Origin: Coriobacteriaceae bacterium AM113-163
Lineage (GTDB): Bacteria > Actinomycetota > Coriobacteriia > Coriobacteriales > Coriobacteriaceae
Length of the DNA stretch: 48,332 nt
Direction: 5' to 3'
Assembly (NCBI GenBank): GCA_027673765.1
Contig: JAQDWB010000016.1
Location: 1-48,332 of the forward strand
The notes under the pieces were generated by a model. It was not told the origin of the DNA. It made no database searches and saw only the letters and a list, made by a program, of their open reading frames with translations. A program made the translations under genes and the position numbers. Shown one piece after another: positions 39,899-47,944 of this stretch (position 1 is the first letter of the stretch; each line of letters begins with the position of its first letter).

Positions 39899-42800
39899 CT
39901 AGTCCTCCCTCCCCAGCGTGCCGTTTTCCCAAACATTCTTGGCACGCGAGCCGCCATCGACCCATTTGTCCTTCGCGCGCGTGTTGACGCACGTCACCAT
40001 CGCATCGCCCGCGCTCGAAGCAGACGAAATCGTCAGCTCGGCAGATTTACCGGGCGCCTTGCCCGGCGTGCTCAGCTCGCCCTCGTAGCGCCATGCCCAA
40101 TTCGTGTCTTCCTCGACGGTATAGGTGCCCGTCGGCGCGGCAAATTGCACGCTGCCGACATACCAGGTCTCGCCGTCTTCGTCGCGCCTCTCGCTAACTT
40201 TCACCTCGACCATGCACGTCTTGGCAGGAGAATCCTCCGACGCCTTGCGTGCCACCTTAAAGCGGAACGTTTGTCCCATGGCGCTGGCATCGGTGGTCTT
40301 TTTGACGATCGCCAGCGCATGGGTCTTGGCGAAGTCGAACACGGCATTGCCGTCGCCTTGCTTGCCTTCGCCCGTCTTCTTGGACTCCAGGCGGTTGGCC
40401 AAGTCGAACGAACCGTTACCCGAGCCCAAACTGTAGAGCGAGACATACTGGTCGTTAACGGGTTCCTCCGTCATGGACGCATCAGGACCGTAGCTCGCCC
40501 GCTTAACGGTAACAGTCAGCTGCGTCCCCATAAACGGCTCAGCAAAGCAGACCTTAAAGGGTGCTTTGTCGGCGCTATTGTCGACTGTGTTGGCGGCGTT
40601 GGGATCGAGCAGCCATTTAAGCTGCGCGGTGGTCATGGTTACGTGGTTCTCGGGGTCGGACGTATCCTTGGCGACCACGCGATACGTCACGGGATACAGG
40701 TCCATGTCGCCCTTAACCGGCTCGTCCTTAAACTCATCCCAAGACTTCGCAGCGCCACCGTCAGGCACATATCGCCACTCCAGGAAGAGTTCGCGCACGT
40801 CACCGCTGGCCGCCCGTTCATCGAGCAGCGCGACGATCTTGAAGTGGGCGTCCGAGTCGTATGCCACGGACTTTTTCTCCATCTCGGGATTGCCGTCGTT
40901 GTCATAGACCGGGTTGCCGCTCTCACCCACCTTGGGAACATCGACGTTATGGACAAAGCCGGCGCCCGTCGCGCGCTCGCCGTCCGAGTCGACCGTCGCC
41001 GTAAAGACGACCGACCCGTCGACACCGTGATAGCGAACCTTATACGGCGCGATCTTGTACACCGCGGTGTAGGTCACGCTCTCAAAGGGCTCGCTGCCCT
41101 CGAGGGGATACTTCTCGCCATCGGTCAACAGGGTGTATTTGCCATCGGGTTTGTAGTCGCGCGACCAGCCGACAAAGTCGTACTTGGTGCCATCCTTGCC
41201 GACAACCTCAGTTGCAGCTTTTACCTCCAGCGAAATTTGATCACCAGAGTCGGTCCGCGAAAGATAACGCACAGAACCGAGGTTATCCAGATTGGCATCG
41301 ATATTCGATTGAACACGCACCGCGCTGGCGCGGTAGACCGGATACAACTCCATGGGGGCCTTGACCACGGTGCTTTTATTCACCATGGAAACGTCGTCCG
41401 ACCAAACGACATAACCGCTGCCAGCTACCGGCTTAGCTTCCGTCCAGCCCACGAAGGCATTGTATGCGTTCGTTGCAGCATCGATATCGCCGACGTTATA
41501 CGTTGGCAGCGGGATGCCGTCCTTAAGGCTGCCGAGAGAATCGCCCTGCTGGGCCACCTTACCGTCCACATCTGTGGCATTGAGATGGTACACAACCGCC
41601 AACGGCGAATAGTACGCCACAAATGTATAGGTCCCGCCGGGCTCCACCTGATAGGAATATGAGTTACCGTCGGCAGAATCGAGCTCCTTGACCTCACCAT
41701 TCGGAAGTTCGACCTCGACCTTATTTAGCTTATATAACTCGCCGCCGGACTTGTATACCGTCGTTTCGATATCAGGGGTCACCGTTGCCGTGGCAGGATC
41801 GGTGTCCACATTGAGATTAGGGGTGATGTCATACCTAGGAACATTCACCTCGGAAGTACCCTCAAAACCGGCACGATGCAGGTTGGTGGTGTAGCTGACG
41901 TCGTACTTTGCGTAGACGGGATAGGCATCCTGCCACTGGGTGACCTTGGACTCGTCGGTCGCCAGATACAGCTCTGCCTTATCCGGATCACTCGTCACAT
42001 AGGGGTCGCCGGTGACGTCGTAGATATACTTCCAGACGTCGGAATCCTTCTGAACCTCGGCAGTCGAAATCCAGCCCAGGAACTTATAACCAGGCACGGC
42101 CATCTCGGCATCGGTCGGAGAGGCTTCGAGCGTCAGATTGCGATTGACGTCACCCTCCTTTCCGTCGTAGGGCCTTGTATTAACCGTCCTACCCTTATAG
42201 AGATGCGGATAGCAATACAGGAACGTCGGATCTTTACCTTCCGCCGTTTTCTGCTGAAGCAAGTTGCTTTCATAGCGTCGAGTAGCAGCCTGCTTTACGT
42301 TGCCATCCTTGTCATAGAAGTTGACGTCCGTGGTCACCATGGCGCGGACATAATATTGCTCTGTCGTTAAAACAGCACTCGAAAAAGGATTCTCTATATA
42401 CGTCCAAGAACCGTCGTCGGGTCTTTCGAGCGTCCAAAAACTGAAGTGGTACCTATCATGTGCGGGGGAAAATTGAACTTTAATACTTGACGCTTTCCAC
42501 TCATCACTCAGTTTACCGGCTCCTGGAAAATCAGTGTCGGCAATCATATCCTTGATAGTATTTGCGCCAGTGTCGTTACGCACATTATGCGAGTAGGCGT
42601 TAATAGGCGCAACGATTCGCGTCGCATCAGAGAGAACCGTAGTGCACTTATCCGCTGGATTCTTATCATCGTGTAACACGTGAGCGGAATCATCCGTACC
42701 AGCACCCCAATGGACAATGTTTTCACGAACATATGTCGCGCCAACGTTTTCCTCAAAGGGCGACTTGTACTTATTCCAAACCGAGCAGAGGAGCTTGCTG

Positions 42801-45382
42801 TCCGTTAGACCGCTATTTGTGAATGCCCGGATGTAGTAATCCACGCGGTACTCAAAGCGTGCGGTATAGGTATGCGGAACGGTCAGGTCCACGTTGCCGG
42901 GAAGCTTGTAGCTCGGATCGCGGCTCACGCGAACATCAACCGGGGATCCATCGGCAGCCTGCTTGTTTTCATACCAACCCAGGAAACGATAGCCGTCGGG
43001 CAGCTGGCCCTCCTCGGATATAGCTTTACCGGATACGTCGAGCACCTGTACGGTATACGCGCTTGTGCCATCTTCTGCAGTCTCAACCTTAACGTCAGTT
43101 TTGCCCACACCGTCGCGCCGAGTCTGATCGTCGGTTGCATCCTGCTCATTGCCCTCAAACACCGTCATGATGTTCGACACATAGTCGGTGTACACCGGAT
43201 AAAAATCGGTAGGGCCAAGCACAGTGATCTCAGTGCCGGCAGGATAGAACGCACCGGCGTTTTTTAGCTCGGCAAGCTCAGGCGTGGTAATGGCCGCATA
43301 GCCGCCATGCATCCCTTCCTCGCCGCTCGGCTTCGTCGTCCAACCAATAAAGGTGGCGCTGGCAGATAGAGCGCCGCGGTCCGCAGGGGCAACCGGCGTT
43401 AAACCGACACCATAGCGGTACCAATCCGTCGACTTGTCGTGCTCCTCGCCGCTCTGCCACGAGAGCGTCTTGCCCTTGACGTTATAGAACAGCACCTGCG
43501 CCTCGTACGAAGCAATAAACAGGTCGTTGCCCTTAAAGGCCTCGGCCCCCTTCGCGTTATCGGCGGTATAGGTCGACGTTTTCTCGTGCGCTTCGTTCTT
43601 CTGGACCTGCTTGCCAGCCTTAACGGCATCGGCATCGGTCTTGCCGTTAAACCAGCTGTTGTCATGATCGATGCGGTTCACTTTAACCCCGGGCTCGCGG
43701 AACCAGCCTATGAAGCGATAACCGCCGTTGGCATCGGTCAAACCCTTGGGCTTTGCGGAGGTATCCTGCTTAAACGTCACCGATGTATCGCCCTGGGCCA
43801 AGCCCTGAGCCGTTCCCGCTAGTACAGCGCTCACGGCAAAGGCGTACGGATCCGAGGTCGCTTGATCGACGCCAAGTTTGGTTGCCTCGATGGTCGCGGT
43901 GCCCGCACCGGGAAAATCGATCGTCGCCTTAACGCTCTGGCCATGCACGGGGATATTCAGCTTGTAATCCATCGCCCACTCATTGGTGTGCTGGCCACCC
44001 AGGGCATCGTCGTTGGCGGTCGAGCGCATGGTGCCGGCACAGAAATCGTAGTCGTGCTCTTCCCACAGCTCGCGCGTGGTGTAGCGCTCGTCGTCCCACG
44101 GACCATAGCTGTCGCCCTTGGTGGTACCATCGCCGCCAACCGAAGGGATCTTTTTCTTAGCCGCGGTTCCCTGGCTGCTGCCTTTTAGGCTCACGCTCGG
44201 CTTAAAGTAGCACTCGGTGACCGTGGCATCATCCTTGTTGGCACGCGCGGCAATGCCGCCCAGGTTCACATCGTTTTGAATGATGGGGATCACGGCGATG
44301 GGATTGTACTGGCGCGAACTCAAATCGCCCGCAAAATGGCTGCGGACGAGCTCGTTGCCCTCGGCGGTCAAAATACGGCCCGCCAGGCCACCCGTCCATG
44401 CGCGCGTCACGGCGACGACGCCCACGTACGACGCGGCATAGCTGTAGCACTGCGCCGTCGAGAAGCAGTCGATAATCTTGGCGTCGCCCGCCATACAGCC
44501 CACAAAACCCGAGGCGTACACGTTGTTGCCGCCCAGGGCGCCAATGGCCACGTCGTACTTATTGGTGACGTCGGTCATGCCCTTCTCGGCAATCGAGCCG
44601 TCGTCCTTACGCGTCGGCGTCACGCGGCAGTACTCGATAGTCGATTTCTTAACGTAGCCGGCAAACGCCGCCATATACAGACCCTCACCGCCGAGCGCCT
44701 GCACGCCCGAGGTCGTATTGTTGACGGCACGGCCGCCGCGAACCTCGCAGTTGTAGAGGGTGCAGCCGTCGAGCTCGCCGGCGATGAGACCGCCCTCAAA
44801 GCCTGCGTTGGTAATGAGGTTGAGAGCATTGTTGGCGCAGGTCACGTGCAGCGTGCTCTCCATGACCATAACGTTTTCGAAACGCGTATTGACGGCCTTG
44901 CCCACGATAATGCCACCGCGGAAGTCCGCCCACACGTTGGCGTCCTTGACCAGGAAGTTTTTGATGGTGGCACCGTTGGTCTCGGCAAAAAATCCCGTAT
45001 CGCGCTCGGGGTCAAAAGCGTCTTTATCGTAGTTCAGGCCCTCAACGGTGTGGTTTTGACCATCGAACACGCCCTTAAACGGATGCTCCTTGTTGCCAAA
45101 CGACAGATGCTTAACGGTGTGCGAGACAATGGTCTTCATGTCGTCATCATTAAGCACGATATCGTTATCGAGATAAACGCGCCAGCCGGACGTATCGCGC
45201 TCACGCGAAAGCGCCACGTACACCAAAAAGTCGTTCGCGTTTTTGATGTGGTATTCGTTTGTGTTCTCGGGCACGTCCTCGGCATGCACCACCGTTGGCA
45301 GCGCCATAACGCAGCAAAGGGCAATCGCCGCGACGGCAACTAGCCTGCTAAGCACGCCCCGGTTCATGTTCTTGATCTTCAT
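39899..45382 (-). CDS. Giant secreted repeat protein, 1827 aa, beta-helix plus FxGW repeats
   Basis: Signal peptide about 1-35 (LPTVVHA then EDVPEN). Residues ~80-400 have Gly-rich repeats (GGIIVGKAVN, GGLIAGELDGCTLYNC, GFVGCMAGDAKIIDCFS, GGLAGRILTAEG), typical of GLUG-type right-handed beta-helices. Residues ~560-1405 contain six F(I/L/V)GW motifs (RFIGWF, TFIGWT, RFLGWY, KFLGWI, AFVGWT, DFVGWS), the hallmark of Listeria-Bacteroides/InlB B-type repeats. A Cna-B/Spy0128-like domain follows (~1688-1800: FRFKVARK, GTYTVEEDTNWAWRYEG, VTCVNTRAKDKW). There is no sortase motif or membrane anchor at the C-terminus. It starts 3 bases after the upstream stop. Probably an adhesin held at the surface by partner subunits. 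Confidence 0.82.
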   Translation of the reverse strand: MKIKNMNRGVLSRLVAVAAIALCCVMALPTVVHAEDVPENTNEYHIKNANDFLVYVALSRERDTSGWRVYLDNDIVLNDDDMKTIVSHTVKHLSFGNKEHPFKGVFDGQNHTVEGLNYDKDAFDPERDTGFFAETNGATIKNFLVKDANVWADFRGGIIVGKAVNTRFENVMVMESTLHVTCANNALNLITNAGFEGGLIAGELDGCTLYNCEVRGGRAVNNTTSGVQALGGEGLYMAAFAGYVKKSTIEYCRVTPTRKDDGSIAEKGMTDVTNKYDVAIGALGGNNVYASGFVGCMAGDAKIIDCFSTAQCYSYAASYVGVVAVTRAWTGGLAGRILTAEGNELVRSHFAGDLSSRQYNPIAVIPIIQNDVNLGGIAARANKDDATVTECYFKPSVSLKGSSQGTAAKKKIPSVGGDGTTKGDSYGPWDDERYTTRELWEEHDYDFCAGTMRSTANDDALGGQHTNEWAMDYKLNIPVHGQSVKATIDFPGAGTATIEATKLGVDQATSDPYAFAVSAVLAGTAQGLAQGDTSVTFKQDTSAKPKGLTDANGGYRFIGWFREPGVKVNRIDHDNSWFNGKTDADAVKAGKQVQKNEAHEKTSTYTADNAKGAEAFKGNDLFIASYEAQVLFYNVKGKTLSWQSGEEHDKSTDWYRYGVGLTPVAPADRGALSASATFIGWTTKPSGEEGMHGGYAAITTPELAELKNAGAFYPAGTEITVLGPTDFYPVYTDYVSNIMTVFEGNEQDATDDQTRRDGVGKTDVKVETAEDGTSAYTVQVLDVSGKAISEEGQLPDGYRFLGWYENKQAADGSPVDVRVSRDPSYKLPGNVDLTVPHTYTARFEYRVDYYIRAFTNSGLTDSKLLCSVWNKYKSPFEENVGATYVRENIVHWGAGTDDSAHVLHDDKNPADKCTTVLSDATRIVAPINAYSHNVRNDTGANTIKDMIADTDFPGAGKLSDEWKASSIKVQFSPAHDRYHFSFWTLERPDDGSWTYIENPFSSAVLTTEQYYVRAMVTTDVNFYDKDGNVKQAATRRYESNLLQQKTAEGKDPTFLYCYPHLYKGRTVNTRPYDGKEGDVNRNLTLEASPTDAEMAVPGYKFLGWISTAEVQKDSDVWKYIYDVTGDPYVTSDPDKAELYLATDESKVTQWQDAYPVYAKYDVSYTTNLHRAGFEGTSEVNVPRYDITPNLNVDTDPATATVTPDIETTVYKSGGELYKLNKVEVELPNGEVKELDSADGNSYSYQVEPGGTYTFVAYYSPLAVVYHLNATDVDGKVAQQGDSLGSLKDGIPLPTYNVGDIDAATNAYNAFVGWTEAKPVAGSGYVVWSDDVSMVNKSTVVKAPMELYPVYRASAVRVQSNIDANLDNLGSVRYLSRTDSGDQISLEVKAATEVVGKDGTKYDFVGWSRDYKPDGKYTLLTDGEKYPLEGSEPFESVTYTAVYKIAPYKVRYHGVDGSVVFTATVDSDGERATGAGFVHNVDVPKVGESGNPVYDNDGNPEMEKKSVAYDSDAHFKIVALLDERAASGDVRELFLEWRYVPDGGAAKSWDEFKDEPVKGDMDLYPVTYRVVAKDTSDPENHVTMTTAQLKWLLDPNAANTVDNSADKAPFKVCFAEPFMGTQLTVTVKRASYGPDASMTEEPVNDQYVSLYSLGSGNGSFDLANRLESKKTGEGKQGDGNAVFDFAKTHALAIVKKTTDASAMGQTFRFKVARKASEDSPAKTCMVEVKVSERRDEDGETWYVGSVQFAAPTGTYTVEEDTNWAWRYEGELSTPGKAPGKSAELTISSASSAGDAMVTCVNTRAKDKWVDGGSRAKNVWENGTLGRED

Positions 45383-45385
45383 AGG

Positions 45386-46033
45386 CTAGTTCGCCTCCGG
45401 CCAGCCCGCGACGTCAAGCACGTCGAGGACGGTATCGCTTGCCTGCTGGTTTTTGGCCTGCACGGCCTGAACATCGATATCGAGCCTGAATGAGCCGCCG
45501 CGCGCGGCATCGTGGTAGTCGCCCACAAAGCGCAGCGAGTCCATGAGGCTTTCCGTCATGGCACCGGGGTCGAGCGTGCCGCCACGCCCGGCCAATCCGC
45601 GGTAGTAGTACCACCCATCGCCGCCATCGATCCACGGGGACCCCTCGCCCGCGTTCACATGAAACGCAACGCTGCCCGAAGCATCCGCGCTCGAACCGTC
45701 GGGCGCCACCGACGTCATGCGCAGACGCGCGCGAACGTACTCAGGCTGCGCGCCGACGTTCTCCACGCGCACAATGCGGCTGATGTCAGAACCCCCGGCC
45801 TTGGTGTCGGGATAGTCACCGTGCTCGTTGGGATCAAACGGAATCTCCTCGCCCTGCACGTTGAGGGTGTATTCGCAGACTCGTACCTTCACGCTGCCAA
45901 ACGATAGGACGTTGTTCGCCGGAACCATATCAACGGTAAAAGCCAGCGTGCCGCACAGGCACGCCAGGGCCAACAGCGCCATCGCGGCAAGCGCCAAGGT
46001 GCGTTTCTGATTGTCGGAAAGATTGTTGAGCAT
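45386..46033 (-). CDS. Secreted subunit, likely SipW-dependent (TasA-like signal)
   Basis: 215 aa. The N-terminus (RTLALAAMALLALACLCGTLAFTVD, then NVLSFGSVKVRV) has the hydrophobic run and the N-x-x-x-F-G-S-V element seen in the other subunits. The mature domain is beta-rich (RVENVGAQPEYVRARLRM, DGWYYYRGLAGRGGTL). This VENxGxxPxYVR pattern is common in SipW-dependent, camelysin-like subunits. It follows the 239-aa subunit gene after a hairpin and precedes the giant protein by 3 bases. Confidence 0.72.
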   Translation of the reverse strand: MLNNLSDNQKRTLALAAMALLALACLCGTLAFTVDMVPANNVLSFGSVKVRVCEYTLNVQGEEIPFDPNEHGDYPDTKAGGSDISRIVRVENVGAQPEYVRARLRMTSVAPDGSSADASGSVAFHVNAGEGSPWIDGGDGWYYYRGLAGRGGTLDPGAMTESLMDSLRFVGDYHDAARGGSFRLDIDVQAVQAKNQQASDTVLDVLDVAGWPEAN

Positions 46034-46064
46034 TACGTTCGCCAGTCGTCGATAAAAAGGGGAT

Positions 46065-46111
46065 CGAGATCCCGGCCCGAAAATGGGGATGGGGAGCGGG
46101 CCGGGATCTCG
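46065..46111 (-). promoter_or_regulatory. Intra-operon attenuator-like hairpin after the first subunit gene
   Basis: CGAGATCCCGGCCCG (46065-46079) pairs perfectly with CGGGCCGGGATCTCG (46097-46111), loop 17 bases. On the minus strand it is followed by ATCCCCTTTTTAT. Its place, directly after the 239-aa subunit gene and before the rest of the operon, suits partial termination that favours excess major subunit. Confidence 0.6.
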
Positions 46112-46122
46112 GTGGAGGGGGA

Positions 46123-46842
46123 TTAAGCCTGAGTCTTAGCCCATTCCTTGGCCTGCGCGATGGCGTTATCGGCACCACCCTGGTCAGCGCCGAAGATGTA
46201 GCAGGAGACCTTCATAGCGGGATCGGTGACGACATCCGTGCTGTTCATGGCAGCCGGGATATGCACGATGCTGAACAGCTCACCGGTGTAGGCAGCCTTT
46301 GCCTCGGCAGTCTCAGTCTTTGGAGTAGGAGCAAGCTTGGCAGGGGTGTCGGTGTTACCAGCGGTATACATGAACAGACCGCTCACGTACTTGCCATCGG
46401 CGTTTGTAGTCACCTGATCAGCGGCAACCGGCTTCCAGTTAGCGTTAAGCTCGAAGTACGGGGTCTTGGCAAGCGCGTCAGTGGCGTCTGTCTTCACAAT
46501 GGCGTTCTTCACATAGATGAACACATAGGAGCTATCGGAATCCTTGCCGATACCGACGTTGGGGTTCTTATTGATGTCGGTGTCGGGAATCATCTTGGAT
46601 TTATTGGTCCAGTTGGTCTCGAACAGATAACCATCCACTGAGGGGTTCGTGGGATCAGTGCCGGGCTTGTCCGGATGATCAGGGTCGGGCTTCACTTCGG
46701 GCTTGTCGATGCTGCCAACCGTGAACTCGTTCACCTTGGTTTGGGTCGCCGACAGCCAGGCGTAGGTGCCAATGCCGGCAGCCAGTACCAGCAGCAGCAA
46801 GGCGGCAACGATGCCGTAGCGTTTTTTCTTCTTGTTTTCCAT
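46123..46842 (-). CDS. Putative major secreted subunit with SipW-type signal peptide
   Basis: 239 aa from ATG 46842 (RBS GAAAGGAAG); the frame is open for 82 more codons upstream but overlaps the sipW gene without an RBS. The signal is textbook SipW-dependent: MENKKKKRYGIVAALLLLVL, then AGIGTYAWLSATQTKVNEFTVGSI. An Asp/Pro-rich linker follows (KPEVKPDPDHPDKPGTDP), then a beta-rich domain containing VFIYVKNAIVKTD and ELFSIVHIPAAM. It is first after sipW and flanked by two strong hairpins, suggesting the most abundant subunit. No sortase motif or pilin-type Lys motif is evident, so assembly may resemble TasA fibres rather than sortase pili. Confidence 0.78.
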   Translation of the reverse strand: MENKKKKRYGIVAALLLLVLAAGIGTYAWLSATQTKVNEFTVGSIDKPEVKPDPDHPDKPGTDPTNPSVDGYLFETNWTNKSKMIPDTDINKNPNVGIGKDSDSSYVFIYVKNAIVKTDATDALAKTPYFELNANWKPVAADQVTTNADGKYVSGLFMYTAGNTDTPAKLAPTPKTETAEAKAAYTGELFSIVHIPAAMNSTDVVTDPAMKVSCYIFGADQGGADNAIAQAKEWAKTQA

Positions 46843-46872
46843 CGTTCTCTTCCTTTCGAAAATCGACTTCCC

Positions 46873-46896
46873 CGGCAACGGCCCTTGCCGTTGCCG
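46873..46896 (-). promoter_or_regulatory. Intercistronic hairpin between sipW and the major subunit gene
   Basis: CGGCAACGGC / GCCGTTGCCG forms a perfect 10-bp stem with a 4-base loop in the 71-base gap. There is no T-run. It could be a processing or 5'-stabilising structure for the downstream subunit mRNA. Confidence 0.55.
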
Positions 46897-46913
46897 ACAC
46901 CTCTCCCCTGCCG

Positions 46914-47471
46914 CTATGAACGCCGCTCCCTCGCATGCACGCGGGCATGCTTGCCCGCAGGCTCGTCGGGAACCATCCGATCGAGCACTATCGACGCCGT
47001 GATCAGCAGCGCCAGAACGGCCACCACAACAAGCAAACCGGGCATCGTCGTGCAATAAGCGTTGACGAAGCCCAGGTAAGGGACACAAAAAGAAACAGTG
47101 CCGATCACGCGCGAAAATGGCGTCTGCTCGGCATCGTGCATGATGCTTCCATCTGCATTTTTGTTTGCAATGCCCTGCGTGCCGATCATCTGCGCGGCAG
47201 GGTCGATCTCGTACACCTGGTGCGTCACCACGGCGCCATCCGATCGGTAAAAGGTTGCATTGTCACCCACGGCAATATCCGCTGGCTCAACCTGGCGAAC
47301 AAACACCATGGAGCCAACGGGAAGCTCGGGTTCCATAGAGCCCGAGAGCACAGCAAAGGGCATGTATCCAAATGCACGAGGAACAAAAGAAACAACGGCA
47401 AGGGCTATGACAAGCGCGAACGCCAAGCTACTCAAAAGTGCAATAAATCGTTTGAGTCTACGCGCCGTCAA
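46914..47471 (-). CDS. sipW: SipW-type signal peptidase I
   Basis: 185 aa, starting at TTG 47471; GGGGG lies 13 bases upstream, and an overlapping ATG at 47484 is in another frame and stops after eight codons. It has a membrane helix at ~9-30, the catalytic Ser45 in LSGSMEP, and His84 in VVTHQVYEID replacing the usual Lys, as in SipW/ER-type peptidases. VPYLGF and a second helix (about 150-168, LLVVVAVLALLITASIV) follow, with a basic tail. It would process the SipW-type signals of the adjacent subunits. Operon-first position matches the sipW-tasA logic of Bacillus, though the order of partners differs. Confidence 0.87.
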   Translation of the reverse strand: MTARRLKRFIALLSSLAFALVIALAVVSFVPRAFGYMPFAVLSGSMEPELPVGSMVFVRQVEPADIAVGDNATFYRSDGAVVTHQVYEIDPAAQMIGTQGIANKNADGSIMHDAEQTPFSRVIGTVSFCVPYLGFVNAYCTTMPGLLVVVAVLALLITASIVLDRMVPDEPAGKHARVHARERRS

Positions 47472-47559
47472 AGTGATAATTCATCCCCCTTGAGGCCTTA
47501 TTCGACCCATCCAAAGGTCAGCAAGTTTCAACAGGAACCGCAAGGCGCTTGAAAAGTGA

Positions 47560-47944
47560 GTCCGAAATAAGCCAATTTGGAATCTTTTCGTAATAAAAAG
47601 CGATATACTAGATATAACGAAACAACGAACTGAATAAAGAATACAAAAAAAGAGCCACGACCAGTTAAAGCCTGAGAAACTTTAACTGCGAGCCTTAATT
47701 GATTACCACCAATCAATTAAAGAAGTCGAGACCCAAAATTTGGTAAAGTATTTAATTACTTTATTAATCAGATACTTAAATATCTGTAAACCCATTATAT
47801 CGGGTTTTTGAGGGGATTTCAAGTCTTTAAGAAGATACCAGGCAATCAATTAAGAAAAACTTAGTTGATTGCCTTTTTTGTTGTGATTCAACTTTGATCG
47901 TAGCTTCTAACTAATTAATTTTCGTAAGAAAGGAGAACAGCTGA
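47560..47944 (+). promoter_or_regulatory. Inc18 plasmid rep leader region with antisense-control structures
   Basis: Abruptly AT-rich sequence precedes repE. Visible structures are CAGTTAAAG/CTTTAACTG (47662-47688), TTAATTGATT/AATCAATTAA (47695-47720) and the attenuator at 47841. I recognise the layout from pAMbeta1/pIP501/pSM19035, where the rep mRNA leader is controlled by an antisense RNA and transcriptional attenuation. A -10-like TATACT is present at about 47606. The exact start of plasmid-type DNA cannot be fixed by eye; it lies near 47540-47570. Confidence 0.65.
47841..47880 (+). terminator. Transcriptional attenuator of the rep gene
   Basis: GGCAATCAATTAAG / CTTAGTTGATTGCC with an AAAAA loop, followed by TTTTTTG, 65 bases before the repE start. 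This is the attenuator position known for the Inc18 rep leader, where antisense RNA promotes its folding. Confidence 0.75.
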
